DNA of 10,670 bases from Candidatus Avipropionibacterium avicola (lineage in GTDB: Bacteria > Actinomycetota > Actinomycetes > Propionibacteriales > Propionibacteriaceae). Numbering within the stretch: position 1 is the first letter of the stretch; each line of letters opens with the position of its first letter. Both the position numbers and the translations under genes were made by a program. The DNA lies in the NCBI GenBank assembly GCA_018715445.1, contig DVLP01000230.1:1-10670 (forward strand). Reading direction: 5' to 3'. Shown here one piece after another: positions 1 through 6,639 of the stretch. The notes under the pieces are model-generated. The model ran no database searches. It had not been told where the DNA came from and saw only the letters and a program-made list of their open reading frames with translations.

Positions 1-616
1 ACTGGTTGTTCTGGCAGAAGAACACCACAGGCGCCTGGTACGAGGAGGCGAAGACGAAGGACTCGTTGACGTCGCCCTGCGAGGTCGCGCCGTCGCCGAA
101 GTAGCAGATGGTGGCCGCATCCCGCTCGGGATCGTCGTTGCCGACCTCGCCGTCGGCCTCGATCCCCATCGCATAACCGGTGGCGTGCAGGGTCTGCGAA
201 CCGATGATGATCGAGTACAGGAAGAAGTTGCGGTCGTACGGGTCCCAGCCACCGAGGTCAGAGCCACGGAACATCGACAGCAGCTGCAGGGGTGGGACCC
301 CGCGACACCAAGCGACCCCGTGCTCGCGATAGCTGGGGAAGACCATGTCCTGCTCGCGCAGCGCACGCCCGGAGCCGACCTGAGCGGCCTCCTGCCCCAG
401 ACAGGACGCCCACAGCCCGAGCTCGCCCTGACGTTGCAGCGCGGTGGCCTCGGCGTCGATCCGGCGGGTCATCACCATGTCCCTCAGCAGGCCACGGATC
501 TGCTCGTCATCTCCGCTGTATCCGAAGTCGGGGTGGTCAACCCTCGTGCCCTCCGGTGTCAACAACTGCACCAGGTCGACCGGATCATGTCCGGAGCCCT
601 CTGCCACTGCAGTCAA
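1..616 (-). CDS. pdhA: 2-oxo acid dehydrogenase E1 component alpha subunit (pyruvate or branched-chain type), partial
   Basis: This is the N-terminal 205 residues of a thiamine-diphosphate E1 alpha subunit; the C-terminus lies beyond the left edge. The family forms an alpha2-beta2 E1 that decarboxylates pyruvate or branched-chain 2-oxo acids and passes the acyl group to lipoyl-E2 in the cytoplasm. Visible hallmarks are LQRQGELGLWAS (about 60-71), GQEAAQVGSGRAL (74-86), PSYREHG (94-100), IGSQTLHATG (138-147) and the complete ThDP/Mg motif GDG (174-176), 26 residues, NN (203-204). I chose a TTG start at 616 because AGAGGA lies 8 nt upstream; the ATG at 624 is out of frame and stops after three codons. 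GTG at 607 is an alternative. An acidic loop at about 152-166 just before the ThDP motif resembles what I recall from Nocardioides-type homologues. A TAGCGT -10-like hexamer (680-675) lies upstream without a clear -35. Pyruvate and branched-chain enzymes cannot be separated from this half; E1 beta and E2 would be expected just left of the window. Confidence 0.93.
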   Translation of the reverse strand, partial: MTAVAEGSGHDPVDLVQLLTPEGTRVDHPDFGYSGDDEQIRGLLRDMVMTRRIDAEATALQRQGELGLWASCLGQEAAQVGSGRALREQDMVFPSYREHGVAWCRGVPPLQLLSMFRGSDLGGWDPYDRNFFLYSIIIGSQTLHATGYAMGIEADGEVGNDDPERDAATICYFGDGATSQGDVNESFVFASSYQAPVVFFCQNNQ

Positions 617-835
617 TGGCCCATCCTCTCTGATCGATACGAGGTCATCGCATCCGCCGTGAGTCGGTCGAACCACGCTATCGCAAGGCCTCGGCACAGG
701 AGGGTTCTGTTAGGACGTCCGAGCAACCGAGCCCCTCACACCGCGCAGTCAGGACAACCGAAACCCCGCGTACGGCGTGGACTGGACATGAGCGTGATGA
801 CAGCGGGGCGAATCGTCGCATGGGACACTGACCGG
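617..835. other. Divergent intergenic region between pdhA and the sigma factor gene
   Basis: About 220 bp separate the pdhA TTG start from the GTG chosen for the sigma factor. Leftward I see only a TAGCGT hexamer (680-675) as a possible -10 for pdhA, which would give a leader of about 50 nt. Rightward, GACACT (824-829) ends 6 nt before the sigma factor GTG. I see no convincing ECF-type promoter (GGAAC with CGTC/CGTT at the usual spacing), so autoregulation by the sigma factor is not shown. Plus-strand reading through this region is open in one frame, but that frame is the antisense of pdhA further left and its composition does not suggest coding. Confidence 0.5.
824..829 (+). promoter_or_regulatory. 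Possible -10 element of a leaderless sigma factor transcript
   Basis: GACACT matches the two most conserved positions (A2 and T6) of the actinobacterial -10 consensus TAnnnT. It ends exactly 6 nt before the GTG at 836, so transcription would start at the start codon itself. No Shine-Dalgarno sequence precedes this GTG. A -35-like ATGACA (797-802) sits too far away (21-nt spacer) to pair normally. Confidence 0.3.
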
Positions 836-1411
836 GTGTCCCACGCCGACGAACTGCTCGAGGCCCTCTACGCGGGGCAATGGACCCGGATGGTCCGGCT
901 CGCCGCGCTGCTGCTGCGTGCCTCCGACCAGGCCGAGGAGATCGCCCAGGACGCCTTCGTCCAGATCTACAAGCGAGCCAACCGCTTCGACACCGCCGAC
1001 GAGGCCACCGGCTACCTGCGGACCTGTGTGGTCAACGGCGTCCGCTCGGCCCAACGCCATCGCGACGTCGTGCGCCGACGCCCACCGCCACCCGACGCGG
1101 CACCGGACGGGCCCGAGGAGCTCGCGGTCCGCGCCGAGACCGGCCGTACGGTGCTGGCGGCCCTCGACGAACTGCCGCAGCGCCAGCGCGAGGTCCTGGT
1201 GTTGCGCTACTGGTCGGAGCTGAGCGAGGCCGAGATCGCCGAATCGCTGGGCATCAGCAAGGGCGCGGTCAAGTCCCACGCCCACCGTGGGGTCGCTGCC
1301 CTGCGGGGCCGGCTGAACGAATCACCCCTGAATGACTCAACGCTTGACGGACAAGCACCGGGTGCCTCCGCACCGCACGACCCCACTGGTCAGGAAGGGG
1401 GACGACCATGA
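836..1411 (+). CDS. RNA polymerase sigma-70 family factor, ECF/SigE-like
   Basis: Predicted alternative sigma factor of 191 residues that directs core RNA polymerase to a stress or envelope regulon. Region 2 spans about 14-80 and includes the core-binding and -10-recognition helix around AEEIAQDAFVQIYKRANRF. Region 4 spans about 103-160: a helix with LDELPQRQREVLVLRYWSELS, then the helix-turn-helix EAEIAESLGISKGAVKSHAHRG that contacts the -35. A proline/alanine-rich linker (82-93) joins them and a 30-residue Pro/Gly-rich tail follows. There is no region 1 or 3, as usual for ECF factors. The start is uncertain: GTG 836 begins just before the recognisable helix (SHADELLEA) and fits a leaderless mRNA, while ATG 788 or 797 would add 16 or 13 unremarkable residues without a good ribosome site. 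The stop overlaps the next start as ATGA, implying translational coupling with its probable membrane partner. Confidence 0.9.
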   Translation: MSHADELLEALYAGQWTRMVRLAALLLRASDQAEEIAQDAFVQIYKRANRFDTADEATGYLRTCVVNGVRSAQRHRDVVRRRPPPPDAAPDGPEELAVRAETGRTVLAALDELPQRQREVLVLRYWSELSEAEIAESLGISKGAVKSHAHRGVAALRGRLNESPLNDSTLDGQAPGASAPHDPTGQEGGRP

Positions 1412-2478
1412 ACGAGCCCACCAACCTCAACGGACCTGACGACCCCGAGATGGAGGACCTGCTGCGCCGGGCACTCCACGAGGAGGCCGACTCCGTCCAG
1501 CCCGGACCGGGCCTGGACGCGATCCGACGCAAGACCGGGCGTCGTGGCTCCGGACTCTTCCGAGGGCTGGTCGCCGCGACCACCGTCGCCGTGGTGGCAG
1601 CGGCCGTCGCCGTCGGGGTCGCGGTCAACCGGCCCTCGCCGAGGATGTCCGACGACAACGCCCCGGTCGCGACCCAGGCCGAGCCCAGCCCCCGGATGAG
1701 TGAGCAGTCGACGACCAAGGGCTCGCCGACACCGCCACCGCCGGGTGGCGACGCCAGCAATGAGCCGTCGGTGGAGCCCGGCCCGGTGCCGGTGTTCTGG
1801 ATCGGACAGAACGAACGACTCTTCCGCGAGTTCCACCCCGCCGAGGCCACCACCGCGAGCTCTCGGGCCGGCGCGGCGATCGAGCTGATGCTCGGGGCAG
1901 CCGATCCACTCGACCCCGACTACCACCGTGGTCCGTGGCAGGCCGCGACCGGGGTGTCGGTCGCCCGTGACGGCGATGCCCTCACCGTGGACCTGCCGTC
2001 GGAGGCCTTCACCGACGACGAGGTCTCCGAGGACCTCGCCCGGGCCGCGCTGCAACAGATCGTGTTCACCGCGACCGGTGCGGCCCAGTCGCCCGGACCG
2101 GTGACCATCCTGATCGACGGTCAGCCGGCCAAGGCCTGGGACGTGATCGACGTCGGTCAACCGATGGAGCGCGACCCCCATGCCCGCGCCTCGGTGTGGA
2201 TCCACGATCCGCAGGAGGGTCAGGAGAAGCCGGCCGGCCCGATCACGATCACCGGCGACGGCACCGCCTTCGAGGGCAATGTGCTGTGGCGGGTCGAGCG
2301 GGCCGACGGGACCCTGTTCGACGAGGGCTTCATGAACACGGGGGCGAACGGTGAGTACGACTCCTTCGAGTTCACCGTCGACCTGGAGCCGGGCACCTAC
2401 CTGGTGCGCGTCACCGCCCCGGACATGTCCGGTGAGACCGACGGCGTCTGGGACGACCACACCTTCACCGTCGTCTGA
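1408..2478 (+). CDS. Membrane-anchored GerMN / Gmad2-domain protein, possible anti-sigma factor
   Basis: This 356-residue single-pass membrane protein is coupled to the sigma factor upstream (ATGA overlap; GGAAGGGGGA lies just before its ATG). The cytoplasmic N-terminus (1-50) is short, acidic then basic, with MEDLLRRALHEEADSV as a likely helix. There is no HxxxCxxC zinc motif, so it is not a classical ZAS anti-sigma domain. A hydrophobic span lies at about 53-73. A Pro/Ser/Thr-rich linker (74-126) follows and contains PSPRMS twice. A GerMN domain (about 127-240; VFWIGQNERLFREF, AAIELMLGAADPLDPDY, SVARDGDALTVDL) and a Gmad2 immunoglobulin-like domain (about 262-356; ITGDGTAFEGNVLWRV, GFMNTGANGEYDSF, PGTYLVRV) complete it. 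These domains were named from spore germination proteins but occur in non-sporulating actinobacteria. I infer that the external domains sense an envelope signal and the short N-terminus holds the sigma factor; a plain envelope protein of unknown role is also possible. Confidence 0.87.
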   Translation: MNEPTNLNGPDDPEMEDLLRRALHEEADSVQPGPGLDAIRRKTGRRGSGLFRGLVAATTVAVVAAAVAVGVAVNRPSPRMSDDNAPVATQAEPSPRMSEQSTTKGSPTPPPPGGDASNEPSVEPGPVPVFWIGQNERLFREFHPAEATTASSRAGAAIELMLGAADPLDPDYHRGPWQAATGVSVARDGDALTVDLPSEAFTDDEVSEDLARAALQQIVFTATGAAQSPGPVTILIDGQPAKAWDVIDVGQPMERDPHARASVWIHDPQEGQEKPAGPITITGDGTAFEGNVLWRVERADGTLFDEGFMNTGANGEYDSFEFTVDLEPGTYLVRVTAPDMSGETDGVWDDHTFTVV

Positions 2479-2495
2479 CCGGGGCGGCGCGAGCC
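2479..2495. other. 17-bp convergent gap without a visible terminator
   Basis: The stop of the GerMN/Gmad2 gene and the stop of the leftward ABC gene are separated by only 17 GC-rich bases. No hairpin followed by a T run is visible in the gap or just beside it, so transcripts of the two units may overlap at their 3' ends or end by Rho. Confidence 0.6.
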
Positions 2496-4463
2496 TCAGG
2501 CCAGCGAGCTGATCCAGGCCTGGTGGAGCTTGGCGTAGCGGCCGTCCTCGCGCGACATCAGCTCGGCCGGCGCTCCGTCCTCCAGGATCTGGCCGTGCTC
2601 CAGCACCAGCACCCGATCGGCGATCTCCACCGTGCTCAGTCGGTGGGCGATGATGATCGCGGTCCGGTCGGCCAGGATGGTCCGCAACGCCTGCTGGACC
2701 AACCGCTCGGAGGGGATGTCGAGCGAGGAGGTCGCCTCGTCGAGGATCAGCACCGCCGGGTCGGCCAGGAAGGCGCGGGCGAAGGCGATCAGCTGTCGCT
2801 GACCGGCCGAGAGCCGCCCGCCCCGCTTGCCGACATCGGTGGCGTACCCGTCGGGCAGGTCGTCGATGAAGGTGTCGACCCCCACGGCGCGGGCCGCAGC
2901 CTCGATCTCGGCCTGGCTGGCGTCGGGACGACCGAAGGCGATGTTGTCGCCGATCGTCCCGTCGAACATGAAGTTCTCCTGGGTCACCATCACCACCGAA
3001 CGCCGCAGGTCCTCGTCGGAGATGTCGCGCAGGTCGGTGCCGTCCAGACTCACCCGCCCCTGCGTCGGGTCGTAGAACCGCGACATCAGCTTGGCGATGG
3101 TGGTCTTGCCGGCACCGGTGGTGCCGACCAGGGCAAGCGTCTGCCCCGCGGGGATCGTCAGCTCCAGACCCGGCAGCACCGGTGAGCCCTCCACGTACGA
3201 GAACTCGACCTGGTCGAAGCGAACCTCGCCGGCGGCCTTGCCGATCGCGACCGGCTCGGTCGGCTGGGCCACGGTCGGCTCCTCCTCCAACACCCCGGAC
3301 AGCTTCTCCAGCGCCGAGTTCGCCGACTGGAAGGTGTTGTAGAACTGGCTGATCTCCTGCATGGGCTCGAAGAACTGGCGCAGGTAGAGCAGGAAGGCGG
3401 CCAGCACACCGACGGTCATCTCGCCGTGCATCACCCGCCAACCGCCGTAGGTCAGCACCAGGGCGATGGTCAGGTTGCCGATCAGCTTCACCCCGGGGCT
3501 GAAGATCGCGTTGAGCCGCATCGCGGTGACGTTGGCGTGACCGTACCGGTCGGCCAGGTCGGAGAAGATCTCCTGGTTGCGCTGCTCGCGACGGTAGGCC
3601 TGGACCGCGCGGATGCCGCCCATCGTCTCGACGAACTGCACGATCACCATGGCCGCGTACTCACGGACCCGTCGGTAGGTCTTCGTGCTGTTCTTGGAGA
3701 ACCACCGCACCAGCAGCATCAGGATCGGGAAGCAGATCAGCACCAGCCCGCCCAGGTGCAGGTCGAGCACCAGCAGCAGCACCGCGACACCGACCAGGGT
3801 CAGCGCGGCCGTGATCAGGCCGTCGAAGCCGGTCTGCAGCAGCTCCATGATCGCATCGATGTCATTCGTCAGTCGCGAGATCACCCGACCCGAGGTGTAC
3901 TTCTCGTGGAACGAGACGTCGAGCTTCTGGAAGTGCTTGAACAGCCGACGCCGCAGCTCCAGCAGGACGTTCTGGCCCATCTTGCCGGAGATGTAGATGA
4001 AGGCGATCCGGGTGATGGTGTGCGCCACGACGGCGCCGACCATGATGGCGATGGTCGTCAACAGCTCCGAGGCGTCACCGTTGGCCTGCAGCGGCGGGAT
4101 GCCGACGTCGATGCCGTGGGAGACCAGCGACGGGACCGACAGTCGGGAGGCGTTCTCGACCAGTACCAACGCCACCATCGCCAGGACGACCCAGCGGTAC
4201 GGCTTCAGCAGGCTCCACAACAGGGCACGGCTGCGTCGCTTGAGGAAGGCACTCGACTTGGCCCGCAGCTCGCCGTCGGAACGGTCCTCGGCCGCGACGC
4301 CGCGCCACTCGGCCACCTCGTCGTCACCGGCCACCGGGGCCTTGCCGACCAGCTTGCGGGCCAGATCGGCGTCGGCGTCACGGGGGTCGGCCACCCGGGA
4401 ACGGTTCTGCACTTCCCCACCCTGGGCTTCCCGGCCCTGGGGGTCTCGGTCCTGCACCGTCAT
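2496..4463 (-). CDS. ABC exporter half-transporter, consensus-site subunit (MdlB-like)
   Basis: A 655-residue fused permease-ATPase of the type IV (ABCB-like) exporter fold, predicted to pair with the subunit upstream in the inner membrane. A hydrophilic extension of about 85 residues containing AEWRGVAAED precedes a transmembrane domain of six helices (about 88-365). The nucleotide-binding domain (412-655) has Walker A GTTGAGKT (447-454), Q-loop Gln495, signature LSAGQ (551-555), Walker B VLILDE with catalytic Glu576, D-loop SSLD (579-582) and switch His607. All catalytic residues are intact, while the signature has Ala in place of the first Gly of LSGGQ. That combination is typical of the subunit supplying the consensus Walker site of a heterodimer. 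The start is well supported: AGGAGG lies 6 nt before the ATG, which overlaps the upstream stop by 4 nt. Substrate is unknown; lipids, peptides or drugs are all possible for this family. Confidence 0.95.
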   Translation of the reverse strand: MTVQDRDPQGREAQGGEVQNRSRVADPRDADADLARKLVGKAPVAGDDEVAEWRGVAAEDRSDGELRAKSSAFLKRRSRALLWSLLKPYRWVVLAMVALVLVENASRLSVPSLVSHGIDVGIPPLQANGDASELLTTIAIMVGAVVAHTITRIAFIYISGKMGQNVLLELRRRLFKHFQKLDVSFHEKYTSGRVISRLTNDIDAIMELLQTGFDGLITAALTLVGVAVLLLVLDLHLGGLVLICFPILMLLVRWFSKNSTKTYRRVREYAAMVIVQFVETMGGIRAVQAYRREQRNQEIFSDLADRYGHANVTAMRLNAIFSPGVKLIGNLTIALVLTYGGWRVMHGEMTVGVLAAFLLYLRQFFEPMQEISQFYNTFQSANSALEKLSGVLEEEPTVAQPTEPVAIGKAAGEVRFDQVEFSYVEGSPVLPGLELTIPAGQTLALVGTTGAGKTTIAKLMSRFYDPTQGRVSLDGTDLRDISDEDLRRSVVMVTQENFMFDGTIGDNIAFGRPDASQAEIEAAARAVGVDTFIDDLPDGYATDVGKRGGRLSAGQRQLIAFARAFLADPAVLILDEATSSLDIPSERLVQQALRTILADRTAIIIAHRLSTVEIADRVLVLEHGQILEDGAPAELMSREDGRYAKLHQAWISSLA

Positions 4464-6526
4464 CGCGCACCTCCTGCCGAGGCGAAGTCGTCGTCGCCCA
4501 TCGGCCCGTCGTCACTCATCGGTGCGTCATCGGGCCCCGGGTCGTCACCGGGTGGTTGGCCGTCGGCGGCCATCTCGGCCTCGGCGTTGAACTCGGCCGA
4601 GAGCAGCTCGCGGTACTCCGGGACGGTGTCCAGCAGTTCGGCGTGGGTGCCGACGTGGGCGATCCGGCCACCGATCAGCATCGCGACCCGATCGGCCAGC
4701 AGGACGGTCGAGGCACGGTGGGCCACCACGATCCCGGTGACACCGACCAGCACGCGCTTCAGGGCGCGTTCGACCAGTTCCTCGGTGTGGATGTCGAGGG
4801 CCGACAGGGTGTCGTCCAGCACCAGGATCTTGGGCTTGGTGAGCACGGCACGCGCCAGGGCGAGACGCTGACGCTGACCACCCGACAGGCTCATGCCCTG
4901 CTCGCCGATCCGGGTGTCGAGGCCCCAGGGCAGGTCGTGGACGAACTGGGCCTGAGCCACCTCGATCGCCTCGGCGATCTCCTCCTCGGTGGCACCGGGG
5001 CGACCGAGGGTGAGGTTCTCCCGCGCCGACATCGAGAACAGGGTCGGCTCCTCGAAGGCGGTGGCGACGATGCTGCGCAGCTGGCTGAGGCGCAGGTCAC
5101 GGATGTCGACCCCGTCGATCGTGATGGCGCCCCCGGTGACGTCCTGCAGTCGGGGCACCAATGCGGTGAGCAGGGTCTTGCCCGCCCCCGTCCCGCCGAC
5201 CACGGCAATGGTCTCGCCGGGGGCGATGTCGAGGTTGACCCCGTGCAGCAGGTCGGTGTCGGCGTCGTCGAAGCGGAACCGGACGTCGGAGAAGGTGAGC
5301 TGACCCCGTACCTTCTCGATGTCGACCTCGGTGGATCCGTCGGTGATGGTGTTCTCGATGTCGAGCACCTCGCCGACCCGGTCGGCCGCGGTCATGGCCT
5401 CCTGGGCCATGGCCAGCTGGAAGCCGAGCGAGGAGATCGGCCAGATCAGGCTCAGCATCAGGGTCATGAAGGCGACCAGTGTGCCGATCGTGATCGAGCC
5501 CAGGCCGACGGCCCAGGCACCCAGCCCGAGCACGATGATCATGGTGAGGGTGGGGATCACCTCGAGGAAGGTCCAGAACCGGGCGCTCAACCAGACCCGC
5601 TCCATCGAGGTGTCATAGAGCTTGAGGCTGCGGGCGTCGAACTTGGTGAACAGGTGGGCGGCCCGACCGAAGGCCTTGATGACCCGCAGGCCCTGGACGC
5701 TCTCCTCGACCGTGGTGGCGACGTCGCCGGTCTGGTCCTGGATCTGGCGCGACAGGCGGGTGTAGTGCTTCTGGTTGATCAGCACCATCACCACGATCGG
5801 CACCGACGAGACCAGCACGACCAGTCCGAGCGGCCAGAACATCTGCATCAGCAGGATCGTGACCACGACGATCTGCAGGGTCGACACCACCAGGAAGGTC
5901 AGGCCGAATCCGACGAAGCGCCGGATCCGGTTCAGGTCATTCATGATGCGCGAGAGCAGCTGGCCGGACTCCCACCGCCCGTGGAAGGCCATCGGCAGGC
6001 GCTGGAGCTTGGCGTAGAGGTCCTTGCGGATCAGCGTCTCGACACCGACGGTGCCGATGTTGATGACCCAGCGCCGGCCCCACTGGACCACGGCCTCGGT
6101 GATGCCCAGGCAGATGGCCGCCGCACCGAGGATCCACAGCCCGCGCTGGTCGGAGTTGGCGACCGGTCCGTCGATCACGGCCTGGGTCAGCAGCGGGATC
6201 GCCAGGGTGAGGCCGATCCCGCTCAGGGCCATCACGAAGCTGAAGACGAACCTGGGCAGGAACGGACGGATGTAGGGGTGCAGGCGCCACAGACCGGTGG
6301 CCCGGTTGTCCCACTTCGGGCGGGGCGCGATCCGCGGAGGCCGCTCCAAGGTCGTGGCTGCGTCGGAGCCGACCGCCTGGAGCGGTGCGAAGGGTTCGTC
6401 GGACGGGTCGGAGCTGGACGTCGGGGCTGGCTGGTCAGATATGACGGACACCTCGGTCGATGAGCGGAGCGGCTGGGTGGGCTGTCCTCGGTTCGTTGCG
6501 TACGCTAAACATTCGGCGTCCATCAT
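4460..6526 (-). CDS. ABC exporter half-transporter, degenerate-site subunit (MdlA-like)
   Basis: First gene of the exporter operon, 688 residues as drawn. A variable hydrophilic N-terminus (1-78) leads to six transmembrane helices (about 88-372). The ATPase domain (408-645) has Walker A GGTGAGKT (444-451), a Q-loop with Glu492 where Gln is usual (FEEPTLF), an intact signature LSGGQ (547-551), Walker B ILVLDD with Asp572 replacing the catalytic Glu, and His603. The Asp and Glu changes mark it as the degenerate Walker subunit of a heterodimer with the gene downstream, which it overlaps by ATGA. A charged tail (646-688), rich in Asp with PMSDDGPMGDDD, is encoded just before the overlap. The start is doubtful. 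ATG 6526 (and ATG 6523) follow TTGAGG, but the first 25 codons include TGT and a very rare TTA and contain a good promoter. GTG 6451 (residue 26, giving MSVISDQ) is the main alternative. Substrate is unknown. Confidence 0.94.
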   Translation of the reverse strand: MMDAECLAYATNRGQPTQPLRSSTEVSVISDQPAPTSSSDPSDEPFAPLQAVGSDAATTLERPPRIAPRPKWDNRATGLWRLHPYIRPFLPRFVFSFVMALSGIGLTLAIPLLTQAVIDGPVANSDQRGLWILGAAAICLGITEAVVQWGRRWVINIGTVGVETLIRKDLYAKLQRLPMAFHGRWESGQLLSRIMNDLNRIRRFVGFGLTFLVVSTLQIVVVTILLMQMFWPLGLVVLVSSVPIVVMVLINQKHYTRLSRQIQDQTGDVATTVEESVQGLRVIKAFGRAAHLFTKFDARSLKLYDTSMERVWLSARFWTFLEVIPTLTMIIVLGLGAWAVGLGSITIGTLVAFMTLMLSLIWPISSLGFQLAMAQEAMTAADRVGEVLDIENTITDGSTEVDIEKVRGQLTFSDVRFRFDDADTDLLHGVNLDIAPGETIAVVGGTGAGKTLLTALVPRLQDVTGGAITIDGVDIRDLRLSQLRSIVATAFEEPTLFSMSARENLTLGRPGATEEEIAEAIEVAQAQFVHDLPWGLDTRIGEQGMSLSGGQRQRLALARAVLTKPKILVLDDTLSALDIHTEELVERALKRVLVGVTGIVVAHRASTVLLADRVAMLIGGRIAHVGTHAELLDTVPEYRELLSAEFNAEAEMAADGQPPGDDPGPDDAPMSDDGPMGDDDFASAGGAR

Positions 6527-6530
6527 TCAA
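6502..6530 (-). promoter_or_regulatory. Candidate sigma-70-type promoter for the ABC exporter operon
   Basis: Reading leftward, TTGAAT (6530-6525; TTGA of TTGACA) is followed after 17 nt by TAGCGT (6507-6502; full TAnnnT match). Transcription would start near 6495. The element lies inside the longest possible reading frame of the exporter's first gene, which argues for the downstream GTG at 6451 as the real start. If ATG 6526 is the start, this match would be accidental. Confidence 0.45.
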
Positions 6531-6549
6531 CCTCAAGTGGGCTCGAGAT

Positions 6550-6561
6550 CAAACCTGTTTG
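6550..6561. promoter_or_regulatory. Operator-like dyad CAAACCTGTTTG
   Basis: A 12-bp inverted repeat with perfect 5-bp arms around CT lies between the divergent exporter and mscR genes, about 20 bp upstream of the candidate exporter -35. A second small dyad, TTGGC-GAA-GCCAA (6559-6571), overlaps its right end. This is a possible site for a dimeric regulator acting on one or both genes. No regulator gene is visible in the window, so the assignment is speculative. Confidence 0.3.
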
Positions 6562-6575
6562 GCGAAGCCAATGGC

Positions 6576-6589
6576 GGTGATCGGTGATC
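6576..6589. repeat. Tandem direct repeat GGTGATC x2 upstream of mscR
   Basis: Two adjacent perfect copies of GGTGATC (6576-6582, 6583-6589) lie where the -35 of the candidate mscR promoter would be. Direct repeats here could bind an activator, but a chance duplication cannot be excluded. Confidence 0.4.
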
Positions 6590-6606
6590 GGCATGACCAC
6601 GATGGA

Positions 6607-6612
6607 TAGGCT
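6607..6612 (+). promoter_or_regulatory. Candidate -10 element of the mscR operon
   Basis: TAGGCT matches TAnnnT and would start transcription near 6619, giving a leader of about 20 nt that still contains the strong GAAGGAG ribosome site (6628-6634). No good -35 is visible; the best-placed hexamer falls in the GGTGATC repeats. This suggests an activator-dependent or -10-dominated promoter. Confidence 0.4.
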
Positions 6613-6639
6613 GAGCCCAACGTCGTCGAAGGAGTCACC

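Noticed and set aside
118..162. Acidic loop inserted before the ThDP motif of PdhA
   Set aside because: I recall similar insertions in actinobacterial E1 alpha proteins, so it is probably a lineage feature rather than something new.
185..787. Long plus-strand extension of the sigma factor frame back to 185
   Set aside because: The first two thirds are antisense to pdhA, and the added residues show no sigma factor or other domain character; the recognisable protein starts near 836.
2799..2813. LSAGQ in place of LSGGQ as a sign of a decayed ABC gene
   Set aside because: All other catalytic residues are intact and the partner carries the matching Walker B change, so this is functional asymmetry rather than decay.
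1390..3441. 683-codon minus-strand frame across the GerMN/Gmad2 gene and part of the ABC gene
   Set aside because: It is antisense to one gene and out of frame with another, and its Arg/Gly-rich product is typical of a GC-rich shadow frame.
4556..6463. 635-codon plus-strand frame opposite the first ABC subunit
   Set aside because: It is antisense to a clear ABC transporter. Its Asp/His/Gln-rich product with no domain is the expected mirror of high-GC codon use.
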